Both the position numbers and the translations under genes were made by a program. The notes below the pieces were generated by a model. That model did no database searches and had not been told where the DNA came from. It worked only from the letters and a program-made list of their open reading frames with translations. 64,000 nt of DNA from Consotaella salsifontis (GTDB lineage Bacteria > Pseudomonadota > Alphaproteobacteria > Rhizobiales > Rhizobiaceae), in NCBI RefSeq assembly GCF_900167365.1, contig NZ_FUXL01000001.1, forward strand, positions 265,507-329,506, given 5' to 3'. Positions 1-7,769 of the stretch are shown piece by piece. The first letter of the stretch is position 1. Each line of letters begins with the position of its first letter.

Positions 1-1
1 A

Positions 2-208
2 GTTCACTTCGGCATCGTCATCATCGTCAACTTGGCTCTCGGTTGCCTGTCTCCGCCCGTCGGGACCGTAATGCTGCTGGTTTGCAATCTGGCCAAGGTG
101 AAGATGTCGGACTTCCTGTCAGAAGGAGCACTGCTTTTCGCGGCGCTGTTTCTTTCCCTGATCCTCGTCACCTACGTGCCGATGCTCTCGCTGGCCTTCG
201 TCAACTGA
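2..208 (+). CDS. TRAP transporter large permease (DctM family), C-terminal fragment
   Basis: The reading frame is open from the window edge and ends at TGA 206-208, giving the last 68 residues of a membrane protein. They comprise a conserved loop with LALGCLSPPVGTVMLLVCN and a final hydrophobic helix ending YVPMLSLAFVN. The 'G.ltPPvG..l' pattern followed by a terminal hydrophobic segment is typical of the DctM large subunit of TRAP transporters, which import organic acids using the ion gradient and a periplasmic binding protein. It lies 66 bp upstream of uxaA on the same strand, so the natural inference is uptake of a hexuronate. The substrate cannot be read from this fragment and the start lies outside the window. 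Confidence 0.8.
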   Translation, partial: VHFGIVIIVNLALGCLSPPVGTVMLLVCNLAKVKMSDFLSEGALLFAALFLSLILVTYVPMLSLAFVN

Positions 209-274
209 GGTCCCCGGGCTGGGCGGCTCCATTCGACGCCGCCCAATCTCCCAATCATTTTCAGAAAGATCGAG

Positions 275-1768
275 ATGACAAAGATCGCTCGCATCCATCC
301 TGATGACACTGTAGCCGTTGCATTGGAACCATTGACCCGAGGCAGCGTGCTGTCCGACTTCGGTGCCCGGCTGATGGATGATGTGCCCCAGGGCCACAAA
401 TTGGCGCTCAAGCCGCATCAGGCCGGAGACCCGGTTATAAAGTACGGGAGCGTGATTGGCTTGGCGAAAGAAGCCATCGAGCCCGGTCAACACATTCATA
501 CCCATAACATCAAAACGGCATTGGGCGGTCTTCAGGAATATTCCTATGCCGGACCAGCGGACGAGATAGGCGCGGCTTCGTCGCCTCAGAATGCGCCCAC
601 CATCGACGCTTACGTGCGAGCCAACGGCGAAATTGGGGTGCGCAACGACCTGTGGATCATCCCGCTGGTCGGGTGCATCAATGGTCTCGCCAAGAACGTT
701 GCCCGCCGGTTCGAACGCATGGGCGCCCTGCCGGAGGGATGTCGCGTTCTGGTTCTGGATCATCCCTACGGTTGCTCGCAGCTCGGCGATGACCTGGACA
801 ACACCCGCAACATCCTGCGTGACCTCGCGGTTCATCCCAATGCTGGCGGGGTCTTGATCATGGGGCTCGGCTGCGAAAACAACACGCGCGAGCTCTTCAT
901 CCAGGGCTTCGAGCATCCCGACCCGCGCCGTATCCGCTATCTCACGACTCAGGAAGTGGGCGACGAGATGGAAGCAGCCCTCAGTGCTCTTTGCGATCTT
1001 TCCGATGTCATCGGGCAGGATCGGCGAGAGAGCGTCAGCGCCAGCCGCTTGCGCATCGGGTTGAAGTGCGGCGGCTCGGATGGCTTTTCCGGGATCACGG
1101 GAAATCCCCTGCTTGGGGCCTTTTCGGACTGGCTATGCTCCATGGGCGGCGCCTCGGTGTTGACCGAGGTTCCGGAGATGTTCGGAGCGGAACAGATCCT
1201 GATGCAACGCGCAGAAAACCGAGAGGTCTTCGACAAGATCGTCAGTCTGATCAACGACTTCAAGCAATACTTTCTGGATCACGATCAGCCAGTCTACGAA
1301 AACCCTTCACCGGGGAACAAGGCCGGCGGCATCAGCACACTTGAAGAGAAGTCACTAGGCTGTACCCAGAAGGCGGGGCGCTCGATCGTGCGTGACGTCA
1401 TCCGCTATGGCCAGCGTATCAAGACGTCTGGGTTGACCCTTCTGGAAGCGCCGGGCAACGACGGTACGGCCGTGACTGCTCTCACTGCGGCCGGCTGCCA
1501 CATCGTTCTTTTCACCACCGGGCGGGGCACTCCGCTTGGCGGCGTGGTGCCGACGATCAAGGTCTCCACCAACACCGATCTGGCTGCTCGCAAGGGCCAT
1601 TGGATTGATTTCGATGCCGGCCCTGTGGCGGCCGGCCTGGAAACAGTTGACGGCTTGCTGCCAACCTTTATCGACACCGTGCTTGCCATTGCCAATGGGC
1701 GGTCCACGCGTAACGAAGATAACGACGTCCACGACGTCGTTATCTTCAAGACGGGCGTCACGCTCTGA
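275..1768 (+). CDS. uxaA: Altronate dehydratase (UxaA family)
   Basis: The 497-residue protein has the full UxaA layout. An N-terminal SAF-type domain (about residues 1-95, with the HKLALKPHQAGDPVIKYG region) is fused to the large dehydratase domain. Family motifs include ANGEIGVRND, DHPYGCSQLGDD, the GLGCENN cysteine motif, LKCGGSDGFSGITGNP and KSLGCTQKAG. UxaA dehydrates D-altronate to 2-keto-3-deoxy-D-gluconate, the step after tagaturonate reduction in the hexuronate isomerase pathway. The ATG at 275 follows a purine-rich AAAGATCGAG stretch. uxaB follows 23 bp downstream and a TRAP permease precedes it, so this reads as a galacturonate/hexuronate operon. Confidence 0.92.
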   Translation: MTKIARIHPDDTVAVALEPLTRGSVLSDFGARLMDDVPQGHKLALKPHQAGDPVIKYGSVIGLAKEAIEPGQHIHTHNIKTALGGLQEYSYAGPADEIGAASSPQNAPTIDAYVRANGEIGVRNDLWIIPLVGCINGLAKNVARRFERMGALPEGCRVLVLDHPYGCSQLGDDLDNTRNILRDLAVHPNAGGVLIMGLGCENNTRELFIQGFEHPDPRRIRYLTTQEVGDEMEAALSALCDLSDVIGQDRRESVSASRLRIGLKCGGSDGFSGITGNPLLGAFSDWLCSMGGASVLTEVPEMFGAEQILMQRAENREVFDKIVSLINDFKQYFLDHDQPVYENPSPGNKAGGISTLEEKSLGCTQKAGRSIVRDVIRYGQRIKTSGLTLLEAPGNDGTAVTALTAAGCHIVLFTTGRGTPLGGVVPTIKVSTNTDLAARKGHWIDFDAGPVAAGLETVDGLLPTFIDTVLAIANGRSTRNEDNDVHDVVIFKTGVTL

Positions 1769-1791
1769 ACGCTGATCAACGGAACAGTCAC

Positions 1792-3261
1792 ATGAAGCGA
1801 CTCGACGAAAGCTTTTTGAACGGGCGTGCCCGCCCCACGCCGCGCATTTTGCAGTGGGGCGAGGGCAATTTTCTGCGTGCCTTCTTCGACTGGAAGGTCG
1901 ATCGCATGAATGAGGTTTCCGGCGGCGACTGGGGCGTCATTGTGGTGCGGCCCATCGCCGGCGGCCTGCCTTTCACGCTCAACGAGCAGGATGGCGTCTA
2001 TACGGTTCTCTCGCGGGGCGTCGGGGACGATGGCAAGGCGGTCTCCGAGCCGCGCCTCGTCGCGGCCGTTCGCCGTGAGATGTCGGCGCACGAGGATTGG
2101 GCGGGCGTGCTTGCGCTCGCGCACAATCCCGACATCACGGTGGTGGTGTCCAACACCACGGACGCCGGCATCGCCTACGTGTCGACTGTCGCCTATGAGG
2201 ACGCGCCTCCGGTGTCCTTTCCAGCGAAGATGACGCGTTTCCTGCACGAGCGCTGGAAGGCCTTCGACGGCACCGCGCAATCCGGTCTTCAGATGATTGC
2301 CTGCGAGCTGATCGAGCACAATGGCGACGAGTTGCGCCGCATCGTGCTGCAGCACGCCCACGAATGGCAGCTGGAGCCGGCCTTCATCGAATGGGTCGAG
2401 AGTGCCAACGCCTTCTACAACACACTGGTCGACCGAATCGTGCCGGGTTATCCGCGCGCCGAGGCCGAGACGCTGCAGGAGGAACTCGGCTACGAAGACA
2501 AGTTCATGGCCGCGGCCGAGCTTTTCCACTTCTTCGTCATCGAAAGAAAGCCGGGCATGCCGGCGCTGCGCCTGCCGCTCGCCCAGTATGATGACGCCAC
2601 GGTGGTCGTTGAGAATGCCGATCCCTATAAGGCACGCAAGGTGGCGATCCTGAACGGCGCGCACACGGCTCTTTGTGCGCTATCGCTCTTGGCAGGCGTC
2701 GAGACAGTGGGAGAAGCCGTCAACGATCCTACCGGAGCGCGCTTCCTGGATAGGCTTCTCGGTGAGGAGGTCATCCCCTTCCTGTCCCTGCCGAAGGACG
2801 AATTGGAGCAGTTTGCGGCGGCCGTTCTGCGCCGCTTCCGCAACCCCTATATTCGCCATCTTTGGTACGACATCTCGCTCAACGGCATCGTCAAATACCA
2901 GACGCGCAACCTCGACCGCCTCACGGCCTACCAGGAGCGCTTCGCCAAGCCTGCGCCGCTGAATACGCTGGCGCTGGCAGCGTGGCTGGCCTTCTATCTC
3001 GGCCGCTTCGCCGGTGCCGATAAGCTCACACCGCGCGACAGCGAAGCGGTGATCGCCAAGGCAAAGGAGATCGGCGCCTTTGACGATGGAACCGCTCAGG
3101 GGCGCGAAGCGATGGTTGCTGCCTATCTTCAGGAAGCGTCGTTCTGGGGGCGCTCCATCGACAACCCGGCCCTTCGCGCCGCGATCCTCGAAGATTTCGC
3201 CTTCCTTACCGAGGAGCCTTTCACCTTCGCTCGCTTGGCAAAGTTCATCGACGGGGCCTGA
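1792..3261 (+). CDS. uxaB: Tagaturonate reductase (UxaB; mannitol dehydrogenase family)
   Basis: The 489-residue protein starts MKRLDESFLN and carries the N-terminal nucleotide-binding region with ILQWGEGNFLRAFFDW and the catalytic-domain stretch KVAILNGAHTALCALSLLAG, which contains the conserved Lys, Asn and His of polyol dehydrogenases. The length and N-terminal GxGNFxR motif fit tagaturonate reductase rather than mannitol or fructuronate dehydrogenases. It reduces D-tagaturonate to D-altronate with NADH, supplying the UxaA substrate. It begins 23 bp after uxaA and is closed by the hairpin terminator at 3286-3316. A fructuronate-reductase assignment is possible, but pairing with uxaA favours UxaB. 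Confidence 0.88.
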   Translation: MKRLDESFLNGRARPTPRILQWGEGNFLRAFFDWKVDRMNEVSGGDWGVIVVRPIAGGLPFTLNEQDGVYTVLSRGVGDDGKAVSEPRLVAAVRREMSAHEDWAGVLALAHNPDITVVVSNTTDAGIAYVSTVAYEDAPPVSFPAKMTRFLHERWKAFDGTAQSGLQMIACELIEHNGDELRRIVLQHAHEWQLEPAFIEWVESANAFYNTLVDRIVPGYPRAEAETLQEELGYEDKFMAAAELFHFFVIERKPGMPALRLPLAQYDDATVVVENADPYKARKVAILNGAHTALCALSLLAGVETVGEAVNDPTGARFLDRLLGEEVIPFLSLPKDELEQFAAAVLRRFRNPYIRHLWYDISLNGIVKYQTRNLDRLTAYQERFAKPAPLNTLALAAWLAFYLGRFAGADKLTPRDSEAVIAKAKEIGAFDDGTAQGREAMVAAYLQEASFWGRSIDNPALRAAILEDFAFLTEEPFTFARLAKFIDGA

Positions 3262-3285
3262 CCTGTCGAATTATTGGCCAGAGCG

Positions 3286-3316
3286 AAAAGGGCGCGCCGA
3301 GCGACGCGCCCTTTTT
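3286..3316 (+). terminator. Rho-independent terminator after uxaB
   Basis: GGGCGCG at 3290-3296 pairs with CGCGCCC at 3305-3311 around an 8-nt loop. AAAA (3286-3289) upstream extends the stem with the following T run (3312-3316). It sits 25 bp after the uxaB stop and marks the end of the hexuronate operon. Confidence 0.8.
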
Positions 3317-3612
3317 GCCGTTTTCGAAATCAGGACGAGAAGCCGATCGTCAAGCGCCTCTCTGTGTGGTGGAGACGCTTTACACGGCCTATGGTCGTCC
3401 TCAGTCCGACGCCCACGCCGGCGAAACGTTCATTGTGGAAAGAGCGGGGCGCCGGTACGGCGAGTCGCTGCCGAATAGGGGGCGGTCGGAGCGCAACGGC
3501 GGCGACCAATGGCATTGATCGGGCCAGTCAGAGACCGCGCATCGAGATCTCCTGGGAGTGTCCCCATGAATGGGTTCAGCGCAGTGGCGTAGTCTGACTC
3601 AATCTCCTGGAA
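3317..3612. other. No gene seen (uxaB to IS5 remnant)
   Basis: No reading frame here has a recognisable family, a convincing ribosome site or support from a neighbouring operon. The stretch lies between the uxaB terminator and the degenerate IS5 transposase. It is probably decayed DNA at the left edge of the accessory region. Confidence 0.4.
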
Positions 3613-4303
3613 GTGAGATTGTCCTGCGCCGCCATGAACTGCCGGATGAGGAATGGGCTGTCATCGAGCTGCTGCTGCCGCGAGAGAGCCGCGGTGTCGC
3701 CCGGGTCGATAATTGTCGCTCAATCAACGGCATCCTCCGGCGGTCCCGAACAGACTCGTCCCGGAGCGCTACGGGCCTCGGACCCGCTCTACAAACGCTT
3801 CACGCGCTGGCGGAGCGCCGGCGTGTGGGACCGCCTTCTGGCAGCTGTCTCCGAGACTCGCAACGGCGACATCGTCATGATCGACAGCTCCTGCGTTCGC
3901 GTCCATCAGCATTGTGCCGGCGTGCAAAAAAAGGGATCTGTCGATCCTTGCATGGGCCATTCCCGCAGCGGCGTGACTACCAAAACCCATGCCCTCGTCG
4001 ATGCCCACGGACGCCCAGTGCGCGCCGAATTGGCGGCTGGGCAGGCTGGCGACACCCCATGGCAACCAAGCTGTTCGATGCTGTCACACCCGGCGCCACC
4101 GTCATCGCCGACGAGGCCAATGATCCGAGGGCGCCCGCTCCTTCGTCGTCAGTCGATGGGTCTAGCGCCAGCGCAACCTCATCGAGCGCTTCTTCAAGCG
4201 CATCAAGCAGATGCGATGCCCTGTTGCGCGCTACGACCGCCGCGCCGACAACTTCGCCGCCGCTCTCAAGCTTGCTGCCGACCGCATCTCGATGAATGCC
4301 TAA
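3613..4303 (+). pseudogene. IS5-family (IS427-type) transposase, degenerate
   Basis: Pieces of one transposase are spread over all three forward frames. The N-terminus RRHELPDEEWAVIELLLP is in one frame (about 3615-3760). YKRFTRWRSAGVWDRLL, VMIDSSCVRVHQH and GVTTKTHALVDAHGRP are in a second (about 3770-4050). LFDAVTPGATVIADEAND returns to the first. The end, RQRNLIERFFKRIKQ to RISMNA, is in the third (about 4157-4303), where an in-frame TAG at 4163 stands where related proteins have Tyr (RW-x-YRQRN). Material between the DEAND and RQRN segments is missing. At least three indels, a stop and an internal deletion make it non-functional. It marks the left edge of the accessory block. Confidence 0.85.
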
Positions 4304-4607
4304 TGAGTCCGTTTCCTGGCGCGCGGGACGCGGAATAGAAGAGCGTTCGTGTTGCCAAATTCAACGCTGTTTCATGCGTCTGAAACGCCAGCGACATGCT
4401 CTCGTAGCGTCATCTCAGCGATGCTGAACAATCGGAGTGCCGGGGGCGACATAACGACTCACTCATCTGCGGCAGTGTCATCGAATACAGAATGCTATGC
4501 TTGTTAAAGCGAATATCAATATTTCGGATTCTAAATTGTCAGTGCATCAAAAGTAGACTCTGGTCGGAGTAATTTGTGTCGGCCAGTCGGGATTAGGAGA
4601 GAATCCG
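4304..4607. other. Intergenic, no gene seen; probable promoter region of the TM2 gene
   Basis: The stretch between the IS5 remnant and the TM2-domain gene has no supported reading frame. Its right half (about 4490-4560) is visibly richer in A+T than the surrounding DNA, as expected for a promoter region, but I could not fix a -35/-10 pair. Confidence 0.35.
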
Positions 4608-5078
4608 ATGCGCGGCAAAGTCCTTGGATACGACATGAACTCCGGCGAGGGAATGGTGAGCGGAGACGACGGCAAGCGCTACGCGCTTCATCGTTCTTCT
4701 CTTGGTCCAGGAACAAAAGTGCTTCGCGCTGGCGAGGATGTGGATTTCGAAGCCGTGGGCGATGTGGCGCATTCGCTCTTCGTTATCCCCTCCGTGACCG
4801 GTGTTGTCTTGTCCAACGGAGACGTAGGCGGAAAGAACAAGATCCTGGCGGGCCTTCTCGCTTTGTTTTTCGGCTCGCTCGGTGTTCACAAGTTCTACCT
4901 GGGTCGCATTGGCGCAGGATTGATCATGCTTTTGGTGTTCGTATTTGGATGGTTGCTCCTAGGTGTGCCAAGTATTTTTATAGGAATCATTGCGTTTGTT
5001 GAGGCGATACTTTATCTCACACGGAGCGACGAGGCATTTTACAATTTGTACGTCGTTGGCAAGAAGGCTTGGTTCTAG
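4608..5078 (+). CDS. TM2-domain membrane protein with N-terminal OB/cold-shock-like region
   Basis: The 156-residue protein has two parts. Residues 1-60 (MRGKVLGYDMNSGEGMVSGDDGK..YALHRSSL) resemble the beta-rich, nucleic-acid-binding cold-shock/OB layout ('G.V..y....G.G.I...dG..y.fh.ss'). Residues 75-135 form a TM2 domain, two transmembrane helices joined by a short loop, with the diagnostic GSLGVHKFYLGRIGAGL segment. TM2 proteins are small membrane proteins of unclear biochemical role. The ATG at 4608 follows GGAGAGAATCCG. It is the first intact gene after the IS5 remnant and lies 389 bp upstream of the tubulin-like cluster on the same strand, so membership in that cluster is plausible but not shown. 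Confidence 0.8.
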   Translation: MRGKVLGYDMNSGEGMVSGDDGKRYALHRSSLGPGTKVLRAGEDVDFEAVGDVAHSLFVIPSVTGVVLSNGDVGGKNKILAGLLALFFGSLGVHKFYLGRIGAGLIMLLVFVFGWLLLGVPSIFIGIIAFVEAILYLTRSDEAFYNLYVVGKKAWF

Positions 5079-5467
5079 AGTTCGAGACGTTTCCCTGATG
5101 TTTGCCGATCCTCGGCCGCGGCTCAGGACCTTTCGGTGCGGTTGAAGCACGACGACCGCGCCGTCCTACCGATGCGGCGTGGTCAATCCCGAAAGCAAGA
5201 AACGTCGCTCGAAGCCCGCTGCCTCGGCCGCATTTCAGCACATCAAAGCTAAGCCGCACGGGCAGCGACAGCATTCAATGTGGCGACCATCCATCGAGAT
5301 GGTGCAGCCGGGCGACACCTCGGTGCCAAGTTTTCTCTATCGCGCAGTAGCCGTTGCGGTTGTGTCCTTGTCGGGGCAAGAATGAGTCCAGATTGTGTCG
5401 GGGATTCGATTGGCATGCTTAGGCTCCGCTCAAACCTTGGGCGGCCTGCGAGTTTGCAGTGTCGAGA
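5079..5467. other. Intergenic, no supported gene
   Basis: A 389-bp gap before the zinc-ribbon gene. Several short open frames cross it (for example 5179-5385) but none has a recognisable domain, a good ribosome site or a credible composition. It probably carries the promoter of the downstream cluster. Confidence 0.35.
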
Positions 5468-6367
5468 ATGGCTGATTTAATGGTGGAAGCAGCAAAAGAA
5501 GATCCGATACTGTGCGGCGGTTGTGGTTCGCCGTTACAGTTGGAGGTCGGCTTTTGCCCGTTCTGCGGGTTTCTGTGCCATTTCGAGCTGCCCAACCGAG
5601 AAGCATCGAAACGCGACCTTGGTCAAGACGGTCTGGTCGGACGTCTGGACGAGCCGGAGGCGACGACGGCGGAAGAAGGGGCGCGCTCAGCAAGTTTGGT
5701 TGGCCACGGACCGCCTAGAGAGCTGCGGATGATCGACGCGGGCGCCACCGAACCCCCGCTGGATCATGGCGCGACACTTGCCGTTCCGCGGCTTGACACG
5801 GGGCTGCCACCTACGGTGTCGCGGAGCCAGACGGCGCGACGCATGGCGATGGCGTTGCTGGTAGTTGTGGCCGCCGGCGGCGGATACTTGGCAGTCCGGA
5901 CGGGGATGGCGTGGCTGAAATCTTCGCTACCGACTTCAGCTGCTTCGCCTTCTGAATCCGCCGCACCGGCAGGCGCTGTAACGGTTCGATCAGCGCCTGT
6001 GCGCCAAGTTCCCGAAGCTGGCCGTCAGGCATCTATCGAGGGGCCGGAAGCTGTCTCAGGCAAGCAAATTGAGAGTGGGCCCTCTCGGTCTGCGCCTCCA
6101 GCCCCCGACGTCGTAGACCGGCTCATTCTAACGTCGGCATGGCAGACCATCAGTCTGGGTGCTCCGGCGGCCGCGGACGGAAAGATGGTTCTCGCGGCTG
6201 ATGGCCCCTTCCGGATGCGGCTCGGCAACAGCCTTTACATCGTGGATGACAAAGGGCCGCTCAGCTTGGATGCCGATATGGCCGGGAAGATCCAGGCTCG
6301 GGCGGCTGGAGGGTCGGTCAATCTTGAGGTGATCAGGACAAACATCAGTCAGGCGGGCAGTCGATGA
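5468..6367 (+). CDS. Zinc-ribbon, single-pass membrane protein of unknown function (tubulin-like cluster)
   Basis: From the ATG at 5468 (an upstream in-frame GTG at 5459 is the alternative) the product is 299 residues. Cys16, Cys19, Cys30 and Cys33 (CGGCG..CPFCG) form a zinc ribbon. A disordered Pro/Ala/Glu-rich stretch follows, then one transmembrane helix (about residues 126-150, MAMALLVVVAAGGGYLAV), another low-complexity linker and a C-terminal beta-rich domain (about 215-299). The predicted topology is cytoplasmic zinc ribbon and periplasmic C-domain. I do not recognise a named family. The stop overlaps the next start as ATGA, implying translational coupling and a shared role with the downstream genes. 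Confidence 0.7.
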   Translation: MADLMVEAAKEDPILCGGCGSPLQLEVGFCPFCGFLCHFELPNREASKRDLGQDGLVGRLDEPEATTAEEGARSASLVGHGPPRELRMIDAGATEPPLDHGATLAVPRLDTGLPPTVSRSQTARRMAMALLVVVAAGGGYLAVRTGMAWLKSSLPTSAASPSESAAPAGAVTVRSAPVRQVPEAGRQASIEGPEAVSGKQIESGPSRSAPPAPDVVDRLILTSAWQTISLGAPAAADGKMVLAADGPFRMRLGNSLYIVDDKGPLSLDADMAGKIQARAAGGSVNLEVIRTNISQAGSR

Positions 6368-6609
6368 CGGTGGCGGATGGAACTTGGCGATTTGCAGCGC
6401 CTTCGGACGAGCAGGCAGCACGAGAGTGGCTGTTCGCCCAAGGTCGGCTGGCGGGCCTGAAAGTGCTGGATCGATGGTATCCGATCGACGATCCGCGATT
6501 CGATCTGGTCGATTTGCGCCTCACGGACGACGGAGAACGGGTCTATCCGCCGCAGTTTGCCTTCGACCCTGGGACGGGGCGCCCCCTTGGTCGCCGCCAA
6601 CCGCAATAG
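6364..6609 (+). CDS. Small protein, or N-terminal part of a frameshifted gene continuing to 7769
   Basis: The 81-codon frame starts at an ATGA overlap with the preceding gene and reads like genuine protein (TWRFAAPSDEQAAREWLFAQG, then DPRFDLVDLRLTDDGERVYPP). It ends in a proline/glycine linker (DPGTGRPLG) and stops at TAG 6607. At the CCCCC run (6582-6586) a one-base shift would carry it into the downstream frame as DPGTGRP-PWSPPTAIAPFAAP, a natural linker. I therefore regard it as the first domain of one protein spanning 6364-7769, broken by a one-base indel in this sequence (real or a sequencing error). An independent 81-residue protein cannot be excluded. Its function is unknown. Confidence 0.6.
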   Translation: MTVADGTWRFAAPSDEQAAREWLFAQGRLAGLKVLDRWYPIDDPRFDLVDLRLTDDGERVYPPQFAFDPGTGRPLGRRQPQ

Positions 6610-7769
6610 CGCCCTTTGCGGCGCCCCAACTTCGCGCTGATGGTCTTCCCGGCTTGACGCTCGGTTCGTCTCAGCCGGCGCCGGATTCGCGCACCACCGA
6701 GGCGATGCCGGCAGGCATCTCTGCAGTGTTCGCCTGCGGCGCTCCGCCGTCTCTGCTGGCGCTGACGGTGCAAGGCGATCTACTCTTCCGGCGGATCTCC
6801 GGCGAGTGGTGCCCTCTGGAGCGATTGGCACCCTGTAGCTTGCCGGGTTTTTCATTCGCAGTCGCCACCTGCGAACTCGGCTTCGCCACTGTGCTGGGCG
6901 GCCGCGCAGTCATCGGCCGCATCAATTCTGACTGCCCCGAGCCCTCGATCCAATCGAGGGTGTTCGAGGAGGCTGTTATCTGTGGTGCTCCCGCACTGAT
7001 TGAGAACGATCGGATGGCGTTTCCTGTTCGATCCGGATCGTCGGTAAAGATCGCGTTCTATGACTTTAGGTCAGAGTCATGGAGCGAAATGGCGGTTGCC
7101 GGCTACTTTGCTGACAGCGAAGGCTACTTCGCTGTCCCGGTTCAGAATCGCTCGGCAGTCCCCGACACCTTCTGGGTCGGTCGACGAAACTACCTCGTTC
7201 TCGGCTCGGACTTCGGCGAGCGAAGCGGCGAACTTCGAGACTTCGGCCCGGAAGTTCACGCCGTTCTGGGGCCGCTGCCGTATCGAGATAAAAGCGATAT
7301 CCTCCATGTGCTTATCGAGACGGAATCGTCCTTCGCCTTTCAAAGTCTGACCTCCAACCCCAGAACAAAACCGCTCGATGGCCCGCATCTGGCCGCCGGA
7401 AATCAGAGTTATTTCAGCCGTCTCGCCTATCCATCGGTTCTCGACGATGAGCCTGTAGCGCTGCAGATCGAGGCTGGCGTTGACCGAATCCTTTTGCCGC
7501 TCGCCTTCAGCGAGACGACCGGAAGTCGGAACGAAGGCACGCTGCTCGTCTATGTCGAAGGTGTCACGTCGTCTCCTGACATCTTCTCTGATGATACCAG
7601 TCGCGTGTTTCGCGGCAGCCTTTACTGGCACTCCGGGGTGCGCCTTTTCAACCTGCAGGCGACCCTTCAGTTCCGTTCCCGCTATGACATCATCGTTTAT
7701 CAGATTGGCAAGGCGTTGTTTGCAGGAAGCGCAACGACGGGGGTTCTTCACCGATGGGACTGCATTTGA
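6588..7769 (+). CDS. Beta-rich protein of unknown function (likely C-terminal part of the 6364 gene)
   Basis: This frame is open well upstream but only reads as protein after about 6588. No good start is visible: the internal candidates are TTG 6654 and ATG 6705, both without a normally spaced ribosome site. This supports the view that it is the continuation of the 6364 frame after an indel. The roughly 390-residue region has repeated short hydrophobic strands and aromatic/charged turns (LLALTVQGDLLFRR, KIAFYDFRSESW, RNYLVLGSDFGE, VYQIGKALFAG), suggesting a beta-propeller-like fold. That is my inference from texture only. No signal peptide or membrane helix is seen. The stop TGA 7767-7769 overlaps the next ATG (TGATG). 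Confidence 0.6.
   Translation, partial: WSPPTAIAPFAAPQLRADGLPGLTLGSSQPAPDSRTTEAMPAGISAVFACGAPPSLLALTVQGDLLFRRISGEWCPLERLAPCSLPGFSFAVATCELGFATVLGGRAVIGRINSDCPEPSIQSRVFEEAVICGAPALIENDRMAFPVRSGSSVKIAFYDFRSESWSEMAVAGYFADSEGYFAVPVQNRSAVPDTFWVGRRNYLVLGSDFGERSGELRDFGPEVHAVLGPLPYRDKSDILHVLIETESSFAFQSLTSNPRTKPLDGPHLAAGNQSYFSRLAYPSVLDDEPVALQIEAGVDRILLPLAFSETTGSRNEGTLLVYVEGVTSSPDIFSDDTSRVFRGSLYWHSGVRLFNLQATLQFRSRYDIIVYQIGKALFAGSATTGVLHRWDCI

Noticed and set aside
119-916. Long minus-strand open frame opposite uxaA (265 codons)
   Set aside because: It lies entirely opposite the well-supported uxaA gene, has no known domain and is typical of high-GC antisense shadow frames.
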